Assembly (NCBI GenBank): GCA_009783605.1
Contig: WRDE01000007.1
Location: 1-19,171, forward strand
From: Oscillospiraceae bacterium
GTDB taxonomy: Bacteria > Bacillota > Clostridia > Oscillospirales > Acutalibacteraceae
DNA: 19,171 bases
Direction of reading: 5' to 3'
Each line of letters begins with the position of its first letter. The stretch's first letter is position 1. The notes beneath the pieces are model-generated. The model made no database searches and was not told the DNA's origin. It saw only the letters and a list, made by a program, of their open reading frames with translations. Positions 11,778 through 18,690 of the stretch are shown piece by piece. The position numbers were made by a program, and so were the translations under genes.

Positions 11778-12227
11778 TTACTGGTTCTCTGGCTCCGCGC
11801 CGTCCGTTACCGGTTCCGGCAGCCGTTGCCGGAGCGCGGCGGATAGTCCTTCGCGGTCCCGCGGTATGAGGGCCAGCGGGGGATATTTCTTTTTGTGGAA
11901 GGTGACCTTGACGATGGGCTGCATGACGGCGCCTTTACCCGGAGGGCCATCTAACGAATCGGCGAGAATGACCCTTTTGATATCGGCATAGGCGTATTTT
12001 TTACGGTAAAACCCATTGCGGACGGTCAAAACGCCGTCGTCTAACCGGTAATAAGACCATACCGCCGGCGGCAGGACGTACAATACAAACAACAGCGCCG
12101 CGCCGAAAAACAAAACGCTCTCGAAGGTGAGCTCGTTTATCATATCGTAGAGCAAAAACAGAAAAAAGATCGGGCTGGCGGCGGCCATGATCAGCATACC
12201 GCGGGATTTTTTTAGTTTGAACAGCAT
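11778..12227 (-). CDS. Membrane protein with a bacterial PH-like domain
   Basis: 149 residues: a basic N-terminus (MLFKLKKSRG), two hydrophobic helices at about 12-31 (MLIMAAASPIFFLFLLYDMI) and 38-58 (FFGAALLFVLYVLPPAVWSYY), then a beta-rich domain starting RLDDGVLTVRNGFYRKKYAYADIKRVI and continuing IVKVTFHKKKYPPLALIPRDREG. This arrangement (two helices followed by a strand-rich domain with an ...I.Y.DI..V motif) is that of the bacterial PH/DUF304-like family. Function unknown. The ATG at 12227 is 14 nt after the rnfB stop, so it belongs to the rnf transcript. The longer frame to 12302 overlaps rnfB and is rejected. Confidence 0.75.
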   Translation of the reverse strand: MLFKLKKSRGMLIMAAASPIFFLFLLYDMINELTFESVLFFGAALLFVLYVLPPAVWSYYRLDDGVLTVRNGFYRKKYAYADIKRVILADSLDGPPGKGAVMQPIVKVTFHKKKYPPLALIPRDREGLSAALRQRLPEPVTDGAEPENQ

Positions 12228-12241
12228 TGGATAACCTCTTT

Positions 12242-13033
12242 TTAAGTAATAATTACCTTCACGATGCATTTCGTCGGACAGACCTGGGTGCAGGCGCCGC
12301 ACCCGGTACAGAGGGCGGGATCAATTTCGGCGAGGTTTTCCGGGACGGTAATCGCGCCGGATTCACAGGCGCCCATACAGCGGCGGCAGCCGATGCAACC
12401 GGTACGGCAGATTTTGGCGGTGCCTTTGTCGGGGTTGCGGCAGCGCACCGCGGTTTTGGGGCTGTCCATATACAAAATCTGGATCAGCCCCTTGGGGCAG
12501 GCAGCGACACAGGTCGCGCAGGCCCGGCAGCGGGCGGGGTCGATCCGGGCGGTGCCGTCAACGACACATATTGCGTCATAGGTGCAGACACCTGCGCAGT
12601 CGCCGAAACCGAGACAGGCATACGGACATGCCCGGTATCCGCCGTGCAGCTGTACCGCCGCGGCACAGCTGCGTTCGCCGGTATACGCAAAGGCGCTGGC
12701 TGTCGCGGCATCACTGCCGCCGCAGCGGACAAAGGCGGTGTTCGGCACAAAGGCGGTACGGGGCAGCCCCAAAATATCCGCCGCGGCATCGGCGGCATCG
12801 GCGCCGCCGGGAGCGCAGAGTCCGTTGGCGGCGGAACCGCCGGCCAGCTCCTCGGCGTAACCGGCGCAGCCGGAAAAGCCGCAGGCGCCGCAATTGGTGC
12901 CGGGCAGTGCCTCCAGCACCGCCTCCACCCGCTCATCGACAGGCATCGCCATCAATCTGGCGGCCACCGTCAGCAAAATACCGCAGAGCAGCCCGACGGC
13001 GGCGACTAATAATACGGGGAGTAAGATGGTCAT
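12242..13033 (-). CDS. rnfB: Rnf complex subunit RnfB (multi-cluster ferredoxin-like)
   Basis: RnfB is the likely entry point for electrons from reduced ferredoxin into the Rnf ion pump. The 263-residue protein has an N-terminal membrane anchor (3-28), the RnfB domain cluster motif NCGACGFSGC (Cys48, 51, 56 with Cys73), and then a long Cys-rich region typical of clostridial RnfB: CPYACLGFGDCAGVC, CRACATCVAACPKG, CIGCRRCMGACESG and, at the end, CTGCGACTQVCPTKC. Several [4Fe-4S] clusters are expected. The start at 13033 has GGAG 6 nt upstream; the ATG at 13045 does not. It is separated from rnfA by 269 bp, much of it a repeat element, while the other rnf junctions from G to A overlap. Confidence 0.96.
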   Translation of the reverse strand: MTILLPVLLVAAVGLLCGILLTVAARLMAMPVDERVEAVLEALPGTNCGACGFSGCAGYAEELAGGSAANGLCAPGGADAADAAADILGLPRTAFVPNTAFVRCGGSDAATASAFAYTGERSCAAAVQLHGGYRACPYACLGFGDCAGVCTYDAICVVDGTARIDPARCRACATCVAACPKGLIQILYMDSPKTAVRCRNPDKGTAKICRTGCIGCRRCMGACESGAITVPENLAEIDPALCTGCGACTQVCPTKCIVKVIIT

Positions 13034-13171
13034 AATGAACTCCATATTTCATGTTTTATAGCTGTTTGATAAATCGTTCCCCGCACATCGCGGATAGTGT
13101 ACGGACGCTTAACTTGCTTCTCTCCGCGCAGGTCGCGATAGCTTAACCATATTATTTTATTTTCTGCCATA

Positions 13172-13308
13172 CACTAAAAGTCAAACCGCTCTAATCCGAT
13201 ATGAATACTCTTCGGAAAAGATAAAAAACGCAATTGAAGAAGAACGCGTCAGCGTTTCTTCGGGGGCGCACGCCACAGCACTTATCCGATTTGATGAAAC
13301 TTTTAGTG
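13172..13308. mobile_element. 137-bp MITE-like element with terminal inverted repeats, between rnfA and rnfB
   Basis: Ends CACTAAAAGT (13172-13181) and ACTTTTAGTG (13299-13308) are perfect 10-bp inverted repeats, with weaker continued similarity inwards (an ATCSGAT motif on both sides). The interior holds an imperfect hairpin (GAAGAAACGC-TGAC-GCGTT... on the minus strand). It has no coding capacity. The right end supplies the rnfA stop codon. A separate 9-bp pair GGGGCGCAC/GTGCGCCCC (13263-13271, 13306-13314) overlaps this end. Mobility is inferred from structure only. Confidence 0.5.
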
Positions 13309-13899
13309 CGCCCCAAACATCCCCTCCGCCATCCCGGAAAACCCCAGGAATGACAGCGAGACTAACGAGGCGGAGATCAGCGAGATGGGCAGGCCTTTGA
13401 GGAAATCCGGGATATCGGCGGATTCCAACCGTTTGCGGACGCCGGCGAACATCACCATAGCCAGCATAAACCCCAAGCCGGCGCCGAGGGTGTTGACCAT
13501 CGCGTCGCCGAACCCGTAGCCGCGGTCGACGTTGAGCACTACCACGCCGAGGACGGCGCAGTTGGTGGTGATCAGCGGCAGATAGATGCCCAGCGCGCGG
13601 TAGAGCGGCGGCAGGTAGCGTTTCAGCGTGAATTCCACCAACTGGACCAAGGTGGCGATAACTAAAATGAAGATAATGGTCTGGAGATAATCCAAGCCGT
13701 TCGGCTCTAACAGATAGGCGTTGATCGGCCAGGTGACCAAGGTTGACAGCAGCATCACAAAGATAACCGCGACGCTCATGCCGAGGGCGGTATCCAGCTT
13801 TTTCGAGACCCCGAGGAAGGGGCAGATGCCGAGGAATTTCGCCAGCACGAAATTTTCGGTCAATACCGCGGTGAACAATACCGCGACAATGGCTTTCAT
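13303..13899 (-). CDS. rnfA: Rnf complex membrane subunit RnfA
   Basis: 198-residue integral membrane protein of the RnfA/NqrE family with six predicted helices. Family landmarks are AVLTENFVLAKFLGICPFLGVS (about 11-32), with the conserved Cys of ENF...G.CPF that holds the intramembrane iron centre, and LITTNCAVLGVVVLNVDRGY (about 109-128) with the second conserved Cys. Together with RnfE it carries electrons across the membrane. The ATG overlaps the rnfE stop (ATGA). The TAA stop lies in the terminal repeat of a 137-bp element, and the last residues (EGMFGAH) may be altered by it. Confidence 0.97.
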   Translation of the reverse strand: MKAIVAVLFTAVLTENFVLAKFLGICPFLGVSKKLDTALGMSVAVIFVMLLSTLVTWPINAYLLEPNGLDYLQTIIFILVIATLVQLVEFTLKRYLPPLYRALGIYLPLITTNCAVLGVVVLNVDRGYGFGDAMVNTLGAGLGFMLAMVMFAGVRKRLESADIPDFLKGLPISLISASLVSLSFLGFSGMAEGMFGAH

Positions 13900-14567
13900 G
13901 CCGGATCACCTCCTTTTTGTGATTGTTCGCAGTCGGCGGCGGCTTCACAACCGGGACAAGCCATCGGGCAGCCCGGAGTTACTTCGCCGGCTTTGGATAA
14001 TTTCGCCGCCAGCGCCACCAACAGCCCGAAGACGAAGAAGCCGCCGGGGGCCATAACAAAGATCAGCATCGGCGGCGCCCAGCGATCGGTGACCGAGATG
14101 CCGAACCAGGTCCCGCTGCCGAGCAGCTCCCGGATCGAACTCATGACCAACAGGGTGGCGGTAAAACCCGCCCCCATGCCGGCCCCGTCTAATGCTGAGG
14201 CCAGCACCCGGTTTTTGGAGGCGAACATCTCGGCCCGGGCGAGGATGATGCAGTTGACCACGATCAGCGGCAGGAAGATGCCGAGCTGTTCGTCGATCTC
14301 CGGCGCGTAGGATTTGACAATCATCTGGGTCATGGTCACAAACCCGGCGATGACGATGATAAAAGCGGGGATCCGCACCTTGTCCGGGATAATATTGCGC
14401 AGCGCCGAGATGAAGACGTTGGAGCAGATCAACACCGCGGTGGCGGCGATCCCCATCCCGAGCGCCGACTGCACCGACGAGGATACCGCCAGCGAAGGGC
14501 AGGTGCCGAGGATCAGCACCAGCACCGGATTCTCCCGGATAATCCCTTTGGAAAAGGTTTTCCACAT
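13896..14567 (-). CDS. rnfE: Rnf complex membrane subunit RnfE
   Basis: 223-residue membrane protein paralogous to RnfA, topologically inverted in the complex. Landmarks: IIRENPVLVLILGTCPSLAVS (about 9-29) and IFLPLIVVNCIILARAEMFA (about 97-116), with the paired Cys residues for the intramembrane iron centre. After the last helix there is an unusual cytoplasmic tail GCPMACPGCEAAADC (199-213) with four Cys residues in a C-x3-C-x2-C-x5-C arrangement. TAATG overlap with rnfG and ATGA overlap with rnfA show tight translational coupling. Confidence 0.96.
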   Translation of the reverse strand: MWKTFSKGIIRENPVLVLILGTCPSLAVSSSVQSALGMGIAATAVLICSNVFISALRNIIPDKVRIPAFIIVIAGFVTMTQMIVKSYAPEIDEQLGIFLPLIVVNCIILARAEMFASKNRVLASALDGAGMGAGFTATLLVMSSIRELLGSGTWFGISVTDRWAPPMLIFVMAPGGFFVFGLLVALAAKLSKAGEVTPGCPMACPGCEAAADCEQSQKGGDPA

Positions 14568-15106
14568 TACCGCGCAACCTCCTTATACAGTTCTATCGCC
14601 TGATTGACCGCGTCGGTCACCGCGTTGGAGGTGACGGTCGCCCCGGTGATCGCTTCGATCTCGCGTTCGCCCGGCTTATGTTTGACCGCCGACAGAGAGC
14701 CAGACGCGCCGGTGAAACCGTCTAAGAAGGCCCGGTCGCCGGCCTTCATGCCGAGTCCGGGGGTCTCGGTCATCTCCAGAACTGTCACGCCGGTCACCAA
14801 CCCCCGGGTGCCGATACCGACCATGACTTCTATCGGGCCGCCATAGCCGGGAACGGAGATGGTGAAAACATAGCCGGCCGGATTGCCCTGCCCGTCGGTC
14901 CCGGCGGCGTATTCGATCCCGTCCGGGCTGGTCTGGACGATGAATACCGCCGCGGGCAGCACCTCTGCGCGCAATTTATCCGCCTTGATCCGCTTGTTCT
15001 CCTCGATGGAATCGGCGGTGATGGCGTTGGTCAGGCTCAGCAGCAATGCCACCCCCAGCGCGATAGCAGTGAGGATCACGGCGGGGGATTTTAATATGGG
15101 TTTCAT
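14567..15106 (-). CDS. rnfG: Rnf complex FMN-binding subunit RnfG
   Basis: 179 residues: one N-terminal membrane helix (about 8-28) and an extracytoplasmic FMN-binding domain. The flavinylation motif TGATVTS is at 154-160, with Thr157 the expected acceptor for covalent FMN attached by ApbE. TPGLGMKAGD (about 114-123) is typical of the family. The ATG at 15106 with AAAGGGG upstream is chosen; the open frame back to 15184 only reads the palindromic repeat C and is rejected. It ends in a TAATG overlap with rnfE. Confidence 0.95.
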   Translation of the reverse strand: MKPILKSPAVILTAIALGVALLLSLTNAITADSIEENKRIKADKLRAEVLPAAVFIVQTSPDGIEYAAGTDGQGNPAGYVFTISVPGYGGPIEVMVGIGTRGLVTGVTVLEMTETPGLGMKAGDRAFLDGFTGASGSLSAVKHKPGEREIEAITGATVTSNAVTDAVNQAIELYKEVAR

Positions 15107-15147
15107 GGCGGCAGCCCCTTTTGGAATATGGAGATTCTTATATAGCG

Positions 15148-15225
15148 CGTAGGGACGGGCCTTGTGTCCGGCCCTTGGTAGCATTTATTTGAGTGGCACG
15201 GGCGGACACAAGGCCCGCCCCTACG
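15148..15225. repeat. Palindromic element C (GTAGGG-ended) between rnfD and rnfG
   Basis: Left arm 15148-15173 begins CGTAGGGACGGGCC; right arm 15199-15225 ends GGCCCGCCCCTACG. The arms are inverted repeats of about 26 bp with a few differences and share the core CCTTGTGTCCG. The TAG of the right arm, read on the minus strand, is the rnfD stop codon. Its ends resemble those of elements A and B (GTAGGG...CCCTAC). Confidence 0.92.
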
Positions 15226-16183
15226 GCTGTTTCCCAAATGCTTTCGGCATGGTCAACCGCTCAATATGCGGGCACAATATATTCATAATGATGATCGCGA
15301 AGGATACCCCCTCCGGCAGTGCGCCGAATTGGCGGATGGCGAAGGTGATCAGGCCGCAGCCGGCGCCGAAGATGATCTTGCCCCAAGAGGTGACCGGCGA
15401 GGTGGCATAATCGGTGGCCATAAATACCGCGCCGAGCAGCAGCCCGCCGCTCATCAGCTGGTAGAGGGTCGTTTCGGCGCTGCCGGTGGTCAGCAGGAAC
15501 AGTCCGCCGGTTACCGCGAGATAGGTCAGCGGGACGGCGGGGGAGATGATCCGGCGGACCAGCAGCCAGACAAACCCCAGCAGCAGCGCAACTATGCAGG
15601 TTTCGCCCAGCATACCGCCGCGGATGCCGAGAAACATCTCGCCTAACGGCGGCAGGGTGGCGGCGCCGGAACCGGTAGCGCCGGTTACCGCGTCGGCGGC
15701 GGTTTTGAGGATGGTGAGCGGGCTGGCGCCGGTAACCCCATCAAGCGCGCAGGGGACGGTCCAGCGCGACATCAGCCCCGGAAAGGAGATGAACAATACC
15801 ACCCGGGCGGTCAGCGCCGGGTTGACAAAGTTGTGGCCGATACCGCCGAAAAGCTGCTTGACCACTATGATAGCGGCGGCCGCGCCGATCGGGGCCAGCC
15901 AGAGCGGGGCGCCGGACGGCATATTGAGGGCCAGCAGCAGCCCGGTGACCGCCGCGCTGAGATCGGCCACGGTATCGCTGCGCCGGAGCAGCCGCCGGAA
16001 CAGCCATTCGGCGGCGACACAGCTGAGGACGCAGCAGGTGATCATCAGCGCCGCCCGGTATCCGAACAGCAGTACCGAAGCAATACTGACCGGCGTCAGC
16101 GCGATGATGACATCCAGCATGATTCTTTGGGTGGAAGCGCCGCCGTGGAGATGGGGAGAGGGGGAAACCAACAGTTTGTCCAT
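15221..16183 (-). CDS. rnfD: Rnf complex membrane subunit RnfD
   Basis: 320-residue membrane protein (RnfD/NqrB family) that helps move Na+ or H+. Landmarks: SPHLHGGASTQRIMLDVIIALTP (8-31), LLALNMPSGAP (83-93), GGIGHNFVNPALTARVVLFISFP (113-135) and FMATDYATSPVTSWGK near the C-terminus. The canonical FMN site, usually (S/T)GAT, reads DGVTGASPLT (148-157) with Ser154 in place of Thr; a second motif DAVTGAT follows at 164-170. The stop codon lies in palindromic element C. The start has only a weak AAGAG upstream. Confidence 0.96.
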   Translation of the reverse strand: MDKLLVSPSPHLHGGASTQRIMLDVIIALTPVSIASVLLFGYRAALMITCCVLSCVAAEWLFRRLLRRSDTVADLSAAVTGLLLALNMPSGAPLWLAPIGAAAAIIVVKQLFGGIGHNFVNPALTARVVLFISFPGLMSRWTVPCALDGVTGASPLTILKTAADAVTGATGSGAATLPPLGEMFLGIRGGMLGETCIVALLLGFVWLLVRRIISPAVPLTYLAVTGGLFLLTTGSAETTLYQLMSGGLLLGAVFMATDYATSPVTSWGKIIFGAGCGLITFAIRQFGALPEGVSFAIIIMNILCPHIERLTMPKAFGKQP

Positions 16184-16231
16184 ATAGGTACTCTTTTCTT
16201 TCGGGGATTCAGGGTGAATCGGTTCGGTATA

Positions 16232-16807
16232 TTACTCACCGATTATTTCAAACAAAAATTCACACTTCTTTTTCCCGCCGGAGCTGATTCTTGATGAAAC
16301 AACCTCAATAAGCCGCAATTGAACGGAGAGTGCATTTTGATATATATGCCGCTGGAGCCCTCCGCAACAGGCGCAATATGTTTTGGATATATCAACAGGT
16401 TTTGGAAGTTCTCTTATTGTATAGCATCCGCATGTGGAAATACCATTGGGATCATCTTCTCCCCAAAAAGTGGAGAGTGTTCCGTCGGCGTTCAATGCGC
16501 ATTGCATGATATAGGCAATATCCGATTGTGGAATTAGCTTAATTTTTTCTTCAAGTGTTTTCCCGTTATGTTCACGGCCAAATTCAAGACTCGTCTTGTC
16601 AGCTTTCCCTGTTTTACAGCAACCATGCCGTTCCATAATTGATAGACATTGTTCTTTGGATAATAACCGGTCCATTTGGTCAATAACCTCAATTATTTTC
16701 TCCTCTGATGTGGCTCCGCGAGGATTTATTTGAGCTATAATATCCTCCGGTACACTTTGATTACGCATCGTTTGTTCCAACTTCATTACTGTTCTTAGTA
16801 ACGGCAT
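16232..16807 (-). CDS. Cys-rich DUF6144-like protein inside the rnf cluster
   Basis: 191 residues from the ATG at 16807, which has a perfect AGGAGG 7 nt upstream. The N-terminal half is helical (about 1-60). Cysteines cluster at 63-64 (ERHGCCKTGK), 126/128 (STCGCYTI), 145/147/148 (TYCACCGG) and 182 (GKKKCEFLFEI). The general layout (C-C-x-T-G, then C-x-C, then YC-x-C-x2-G, then K-x-C-E-F) resembles DUF6144 proteins, which are distantly like the V4R sensory/metal-binding fold; that assignment is from memory of the pattern. The gene is AT-richer than its neighbours and splits rnfC from rnfD, which are normally adjacent, so it is probably an insertion. A redox or metal role is speculation. Confidence 0.7.
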   Translation of the reverse strand: MPLLRTVMKLEQTMRNQSVPEDIIAQINPRGATSEEKIIEVIDQMDRLLSKEQCLSIMERHGCCKTGKADKTSLEFGREHNGKTLEEKIKLIPQSDIAYIMQCALNADGTLSTFWGEDDPNGISTCGCYTIRELPKPVDISKTYCACCGGLQRHIYQNALSVQLRLIEVVSSRISSGGKKKCEFLFEIIGE

Positions 16808-16886
16808 ATAAGAACCTCCTCGTATAATATAACGTTTCCACGCCGCCGCCATAAAATGATGCAGCGCACCCAACACAACATCACCC

Positions 16887-16919
16887 AATTATCAATTTTC
16901 AATTATCAATTTTCAATTG
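16887..16919. repeat. AT-rich micro-repeat at the rnfC 3' end
   Basis: Two exact 14-bp units AATTATCAATTTTC (16887-16900, 16901-16914) plus a partial third (AATTG). Read on the minus strand it encodes the last residues of RnfC (QLKIDN) and its TGA stop. Confidence 0.95.
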
Positions 16920-18224
16920 AGCCTTCCCTAACCGCATCTGCTGGACCAGCGGGATCCCCGCCGGGCAGACATAAGCGCAGCAGCCGCATTCGTAGCAGCT
17001 GCTGACGTCAAACTTCCGCAGGGTATCCAGGTCGTTGGTCTTGACGGCGTTTTTCAGGGTGACCGGCGCCAGCTTCATCGGGCAGGCTAAGAGGCACCGG
17101 CCGCAGCGGATGCAGTCTTTCTGGGGCGGCGGGACGGCGGTATCGGCGGTGAACGCCAGCACTGCGTTGTGGTACCGGAGGATGGGGGTGTTTTCCGAGG
17201 CCAGCGCCGTGCCCATCATCGGGCCGCCGATCAGCAGCTTGCGGGCCGGCGCGGCATAGCTGCCGGCGAAAGCGATCAGATCGGCAACCGACGTGCCGAC
17301 CGGCACCCGGTAGTTGCCGGGATTGGCGATCGCCGGGCCGGCCAGCGTCACGGTCCGGCTGACTAACGGTTTGCCGGTTCGCAGATACCGGGCGAGGAAG
17401 GCGACCGAGCTGACGTTCATGACGAGACAGCCCACATCCGCCGGCAGTCCGCCGGCCGGGATTTTACGTTTGGTGACGGCATAGACCAGTGTTTTTTCGG
17501 CCCCCTGCGGATACCGCGCCGGCAATTTCATCACCGAAACGTTTTCGCCGGCAACCTGGTTCAGCGCCGCGATCGCCTGCGGGGCGTTGGATTCGGCGGC
17601 GATAACGGCCGCGGGGATGTTCAGCCGCCGCTGTAATATTTCGACGCCTTCGAAAATATCCGCGGTCTGCTCGATACAGGCGCGGTGATCAACCGTAATA
17701 TACGGCTCACATTCGGCGGCGTTGACGATCAGGGTGTCGATAACTGTGTCTTTTTTGGGTTTCAGTTTGGCGTAAGCCGGGAAACCGGCGCCGCCGAGAC
17801 CCGCCAGACCGGAAGCCCCCGCCGCGGCCAGCAACTCTTCGGCTGTCTCGATCTTGGGCGGCTGTATACCGGAAAACGGCGTCATCAGCCCGTCAGAATC
17901 GATCACCACCGCTTCCGACCGCGCGCCGTCGGGCATAGTCAGCGTGACGATATCGCGGACCGTCCCGGAAACCGAGGCGTGGACCGGTATACCGATATCG
18001 TCGCAAGAGCCGGCGATATCGCCGATGACCTGGCCGACGCTGACAGTGTCGCCTTTTTTTACCGCCGGTACCGCCGGGACGCCGATATGGTGACACATCG
18101 GGATAACCACCCGCGCCGGCGGCGGCATCCGCAGGGTTTCGCAGCCGGCGGTGTCCTTCCGGCCGGGCAGACGCAATCCGCCGGGAACCCGGGCGGCGGG
18201 GGCGAGAATGGATTTTAGATTCAT
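16899..18224 (-). CDS. rnfC: Rnf complex NADH-side subunit RnfC
   Basis: RnfC is the soluble subunit that passes electrons to NAD+; it carries FMN and two [4Fe-4S] clusters. The 441-residue protein starts with a barrel-sandwich-like region (HHIGVPAVPAVKKGDTVSVGQVIG), then the NADH/FMN-binding Nqo1-like domain with GLGGAGFPAYAKL, VNAAECEPYITVD, AEKTLVYAVT and VPVGTSVADL. The C-terminal clusters are CIRCGRCLLACP (Cys371, 374, 377, 381) and CYECGCCAYVCP (Cys410, 413, 416, 420). AGGAG precedes the ATG at 18224, which overlaps the GNAT stop as TAATG. The last six residues come from an AT-rich micro-repeat. Confidence 0.97.
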   Translation of the reverse strand: MNLKSILAPAARVPGGLRLPGRKDTAGCETLRMPPPARVVIPMCHHIGVPAVPAVKKGDTVSVGQVIGDIAGSCDDIGIPVHASVSGTVRDIVTLTMPDGARSEAVVIDSDGLMTPFSGIQPPKIETAEELLAAAGASGLAGLGGAGFPAYAKLKPKKDTVIDTLIVNAAECEPYITVDHRACIEQTADIFEGVEILQRRLNIPAAVIAAESNAPQAIAALNQVAGENVSVMKLPARYPQGAEKTLVYAVTKRKIPAGGLPADVGCLVMNVSSVAFLARYLRTGKPLVSRTVTLAGPAIANPGNYRVPVGTSVADLIAFAGSYAAPARKLLIGGPMMGTALASENTPILRYHNAVLAFTADTAVPPPQKDCIRCGRCLLACPMKLAPVTLKNAVKTNDLDTLRKFDVSSCYECGCCAYVCPAGIPLVQQMRLGKAQLKIDN

Positions 18225-18676
18225 TATGTATATCTCCTGATGAACGCTGTTTTCTCGTTCCGGTCAAACCCGCAGTTTTCATAAAACCGCAGGGTTTTAT
18301 CCTGTTTGGAACCGGTATACAGCATGATTTTATAGCAATTATGGCTTTCGGCGATCTCACAGGCGCGGTTCATCAGCGCGGTGGCGTAATGCCGGTTGCG
18401 GAAATCGGCGTGGGTGACGACGTATTCGATCACCCCATAGGGACGCAGGTTTTGAAGGAGACTTTCGATGACAACAAGGGTCACCGATGATACGATTTGC
18501 CCTTCGGTTTCACCCACCAATACATAATACAGCGGATCCGCCGCGAACCGGGCGAGCTTTTCCCGCCAGGCGGCCATGTCCTGAGCCTCATCCGGCGGAC
18601 TGTCTAAATGAATATAATACAGGTCATGCAGCGCCCCGGCGTCTTCGGGGGTGGCTTCACGGATGGAAAAAGTCAT
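18224..18676 (-). CDS. GNAT family N-acetyltransferase
   Basis: 150 residues beginning MTFSIREATPEDAGALHDLY, the common opening of GNAT proteins. The acetyl-CoA loop is VVTHADFRNRHYATALMNRA (R-N-R-H-Y-A instead of the usual R/Q-x-x-G-x-G/A), followed by YKIMLYTGSKQDKTLRFYENCGF, matching motif B. The ATG at 18676 is chosen for GGAG 6 nt upstream; an ATG at 18694 overlapping the apbE stop (ATGA) would add six residues and cannot be excluded. It lies between apbE and rnfC, overlapping rnfC by one base, so it is part of the operon. The target is unknown. Confidence 0.88.
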   Translation of the reverse strand: MTFSIREATPEDAGALHDLYYIHLDSPPDEAQDMAAWREKLARFAADPLYYVLVGETEGQIVSSVTLVVIESLLQNLRPYGVIEYVVTHADFRNRHYATALMNRACEIAESHNCYKIMLYTGSKQDKTLRFYENCGFDRNEKTAFIRRYT

Positions 18677-18690
18677 ACTGTCTCCTATTA

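Noticed and set aside
12717..12728. CCGC-CGCA-GCGG as another member of the CGCA-loop palindromes
   Set aside because: Only 4-bp arms, and it lies in GC-rich rnfB sequence where such short matches are expected.
13034..13160. Intergenic stretch before rnfB as a further copy of element A and its tail
   Set aside because: Only short shared words (GTTCC, GCTTAA, CATATTATTT); no consistent alignment over the length. Apart from these nothing recognisable was seen here.
15107..15184. N-terminal extension of RnfG (MLPRAGHKARPY...)
   Set aside because: It translates the left arm of palindromic element C; the family starts at the hydrophobic MKPILKSPAV.
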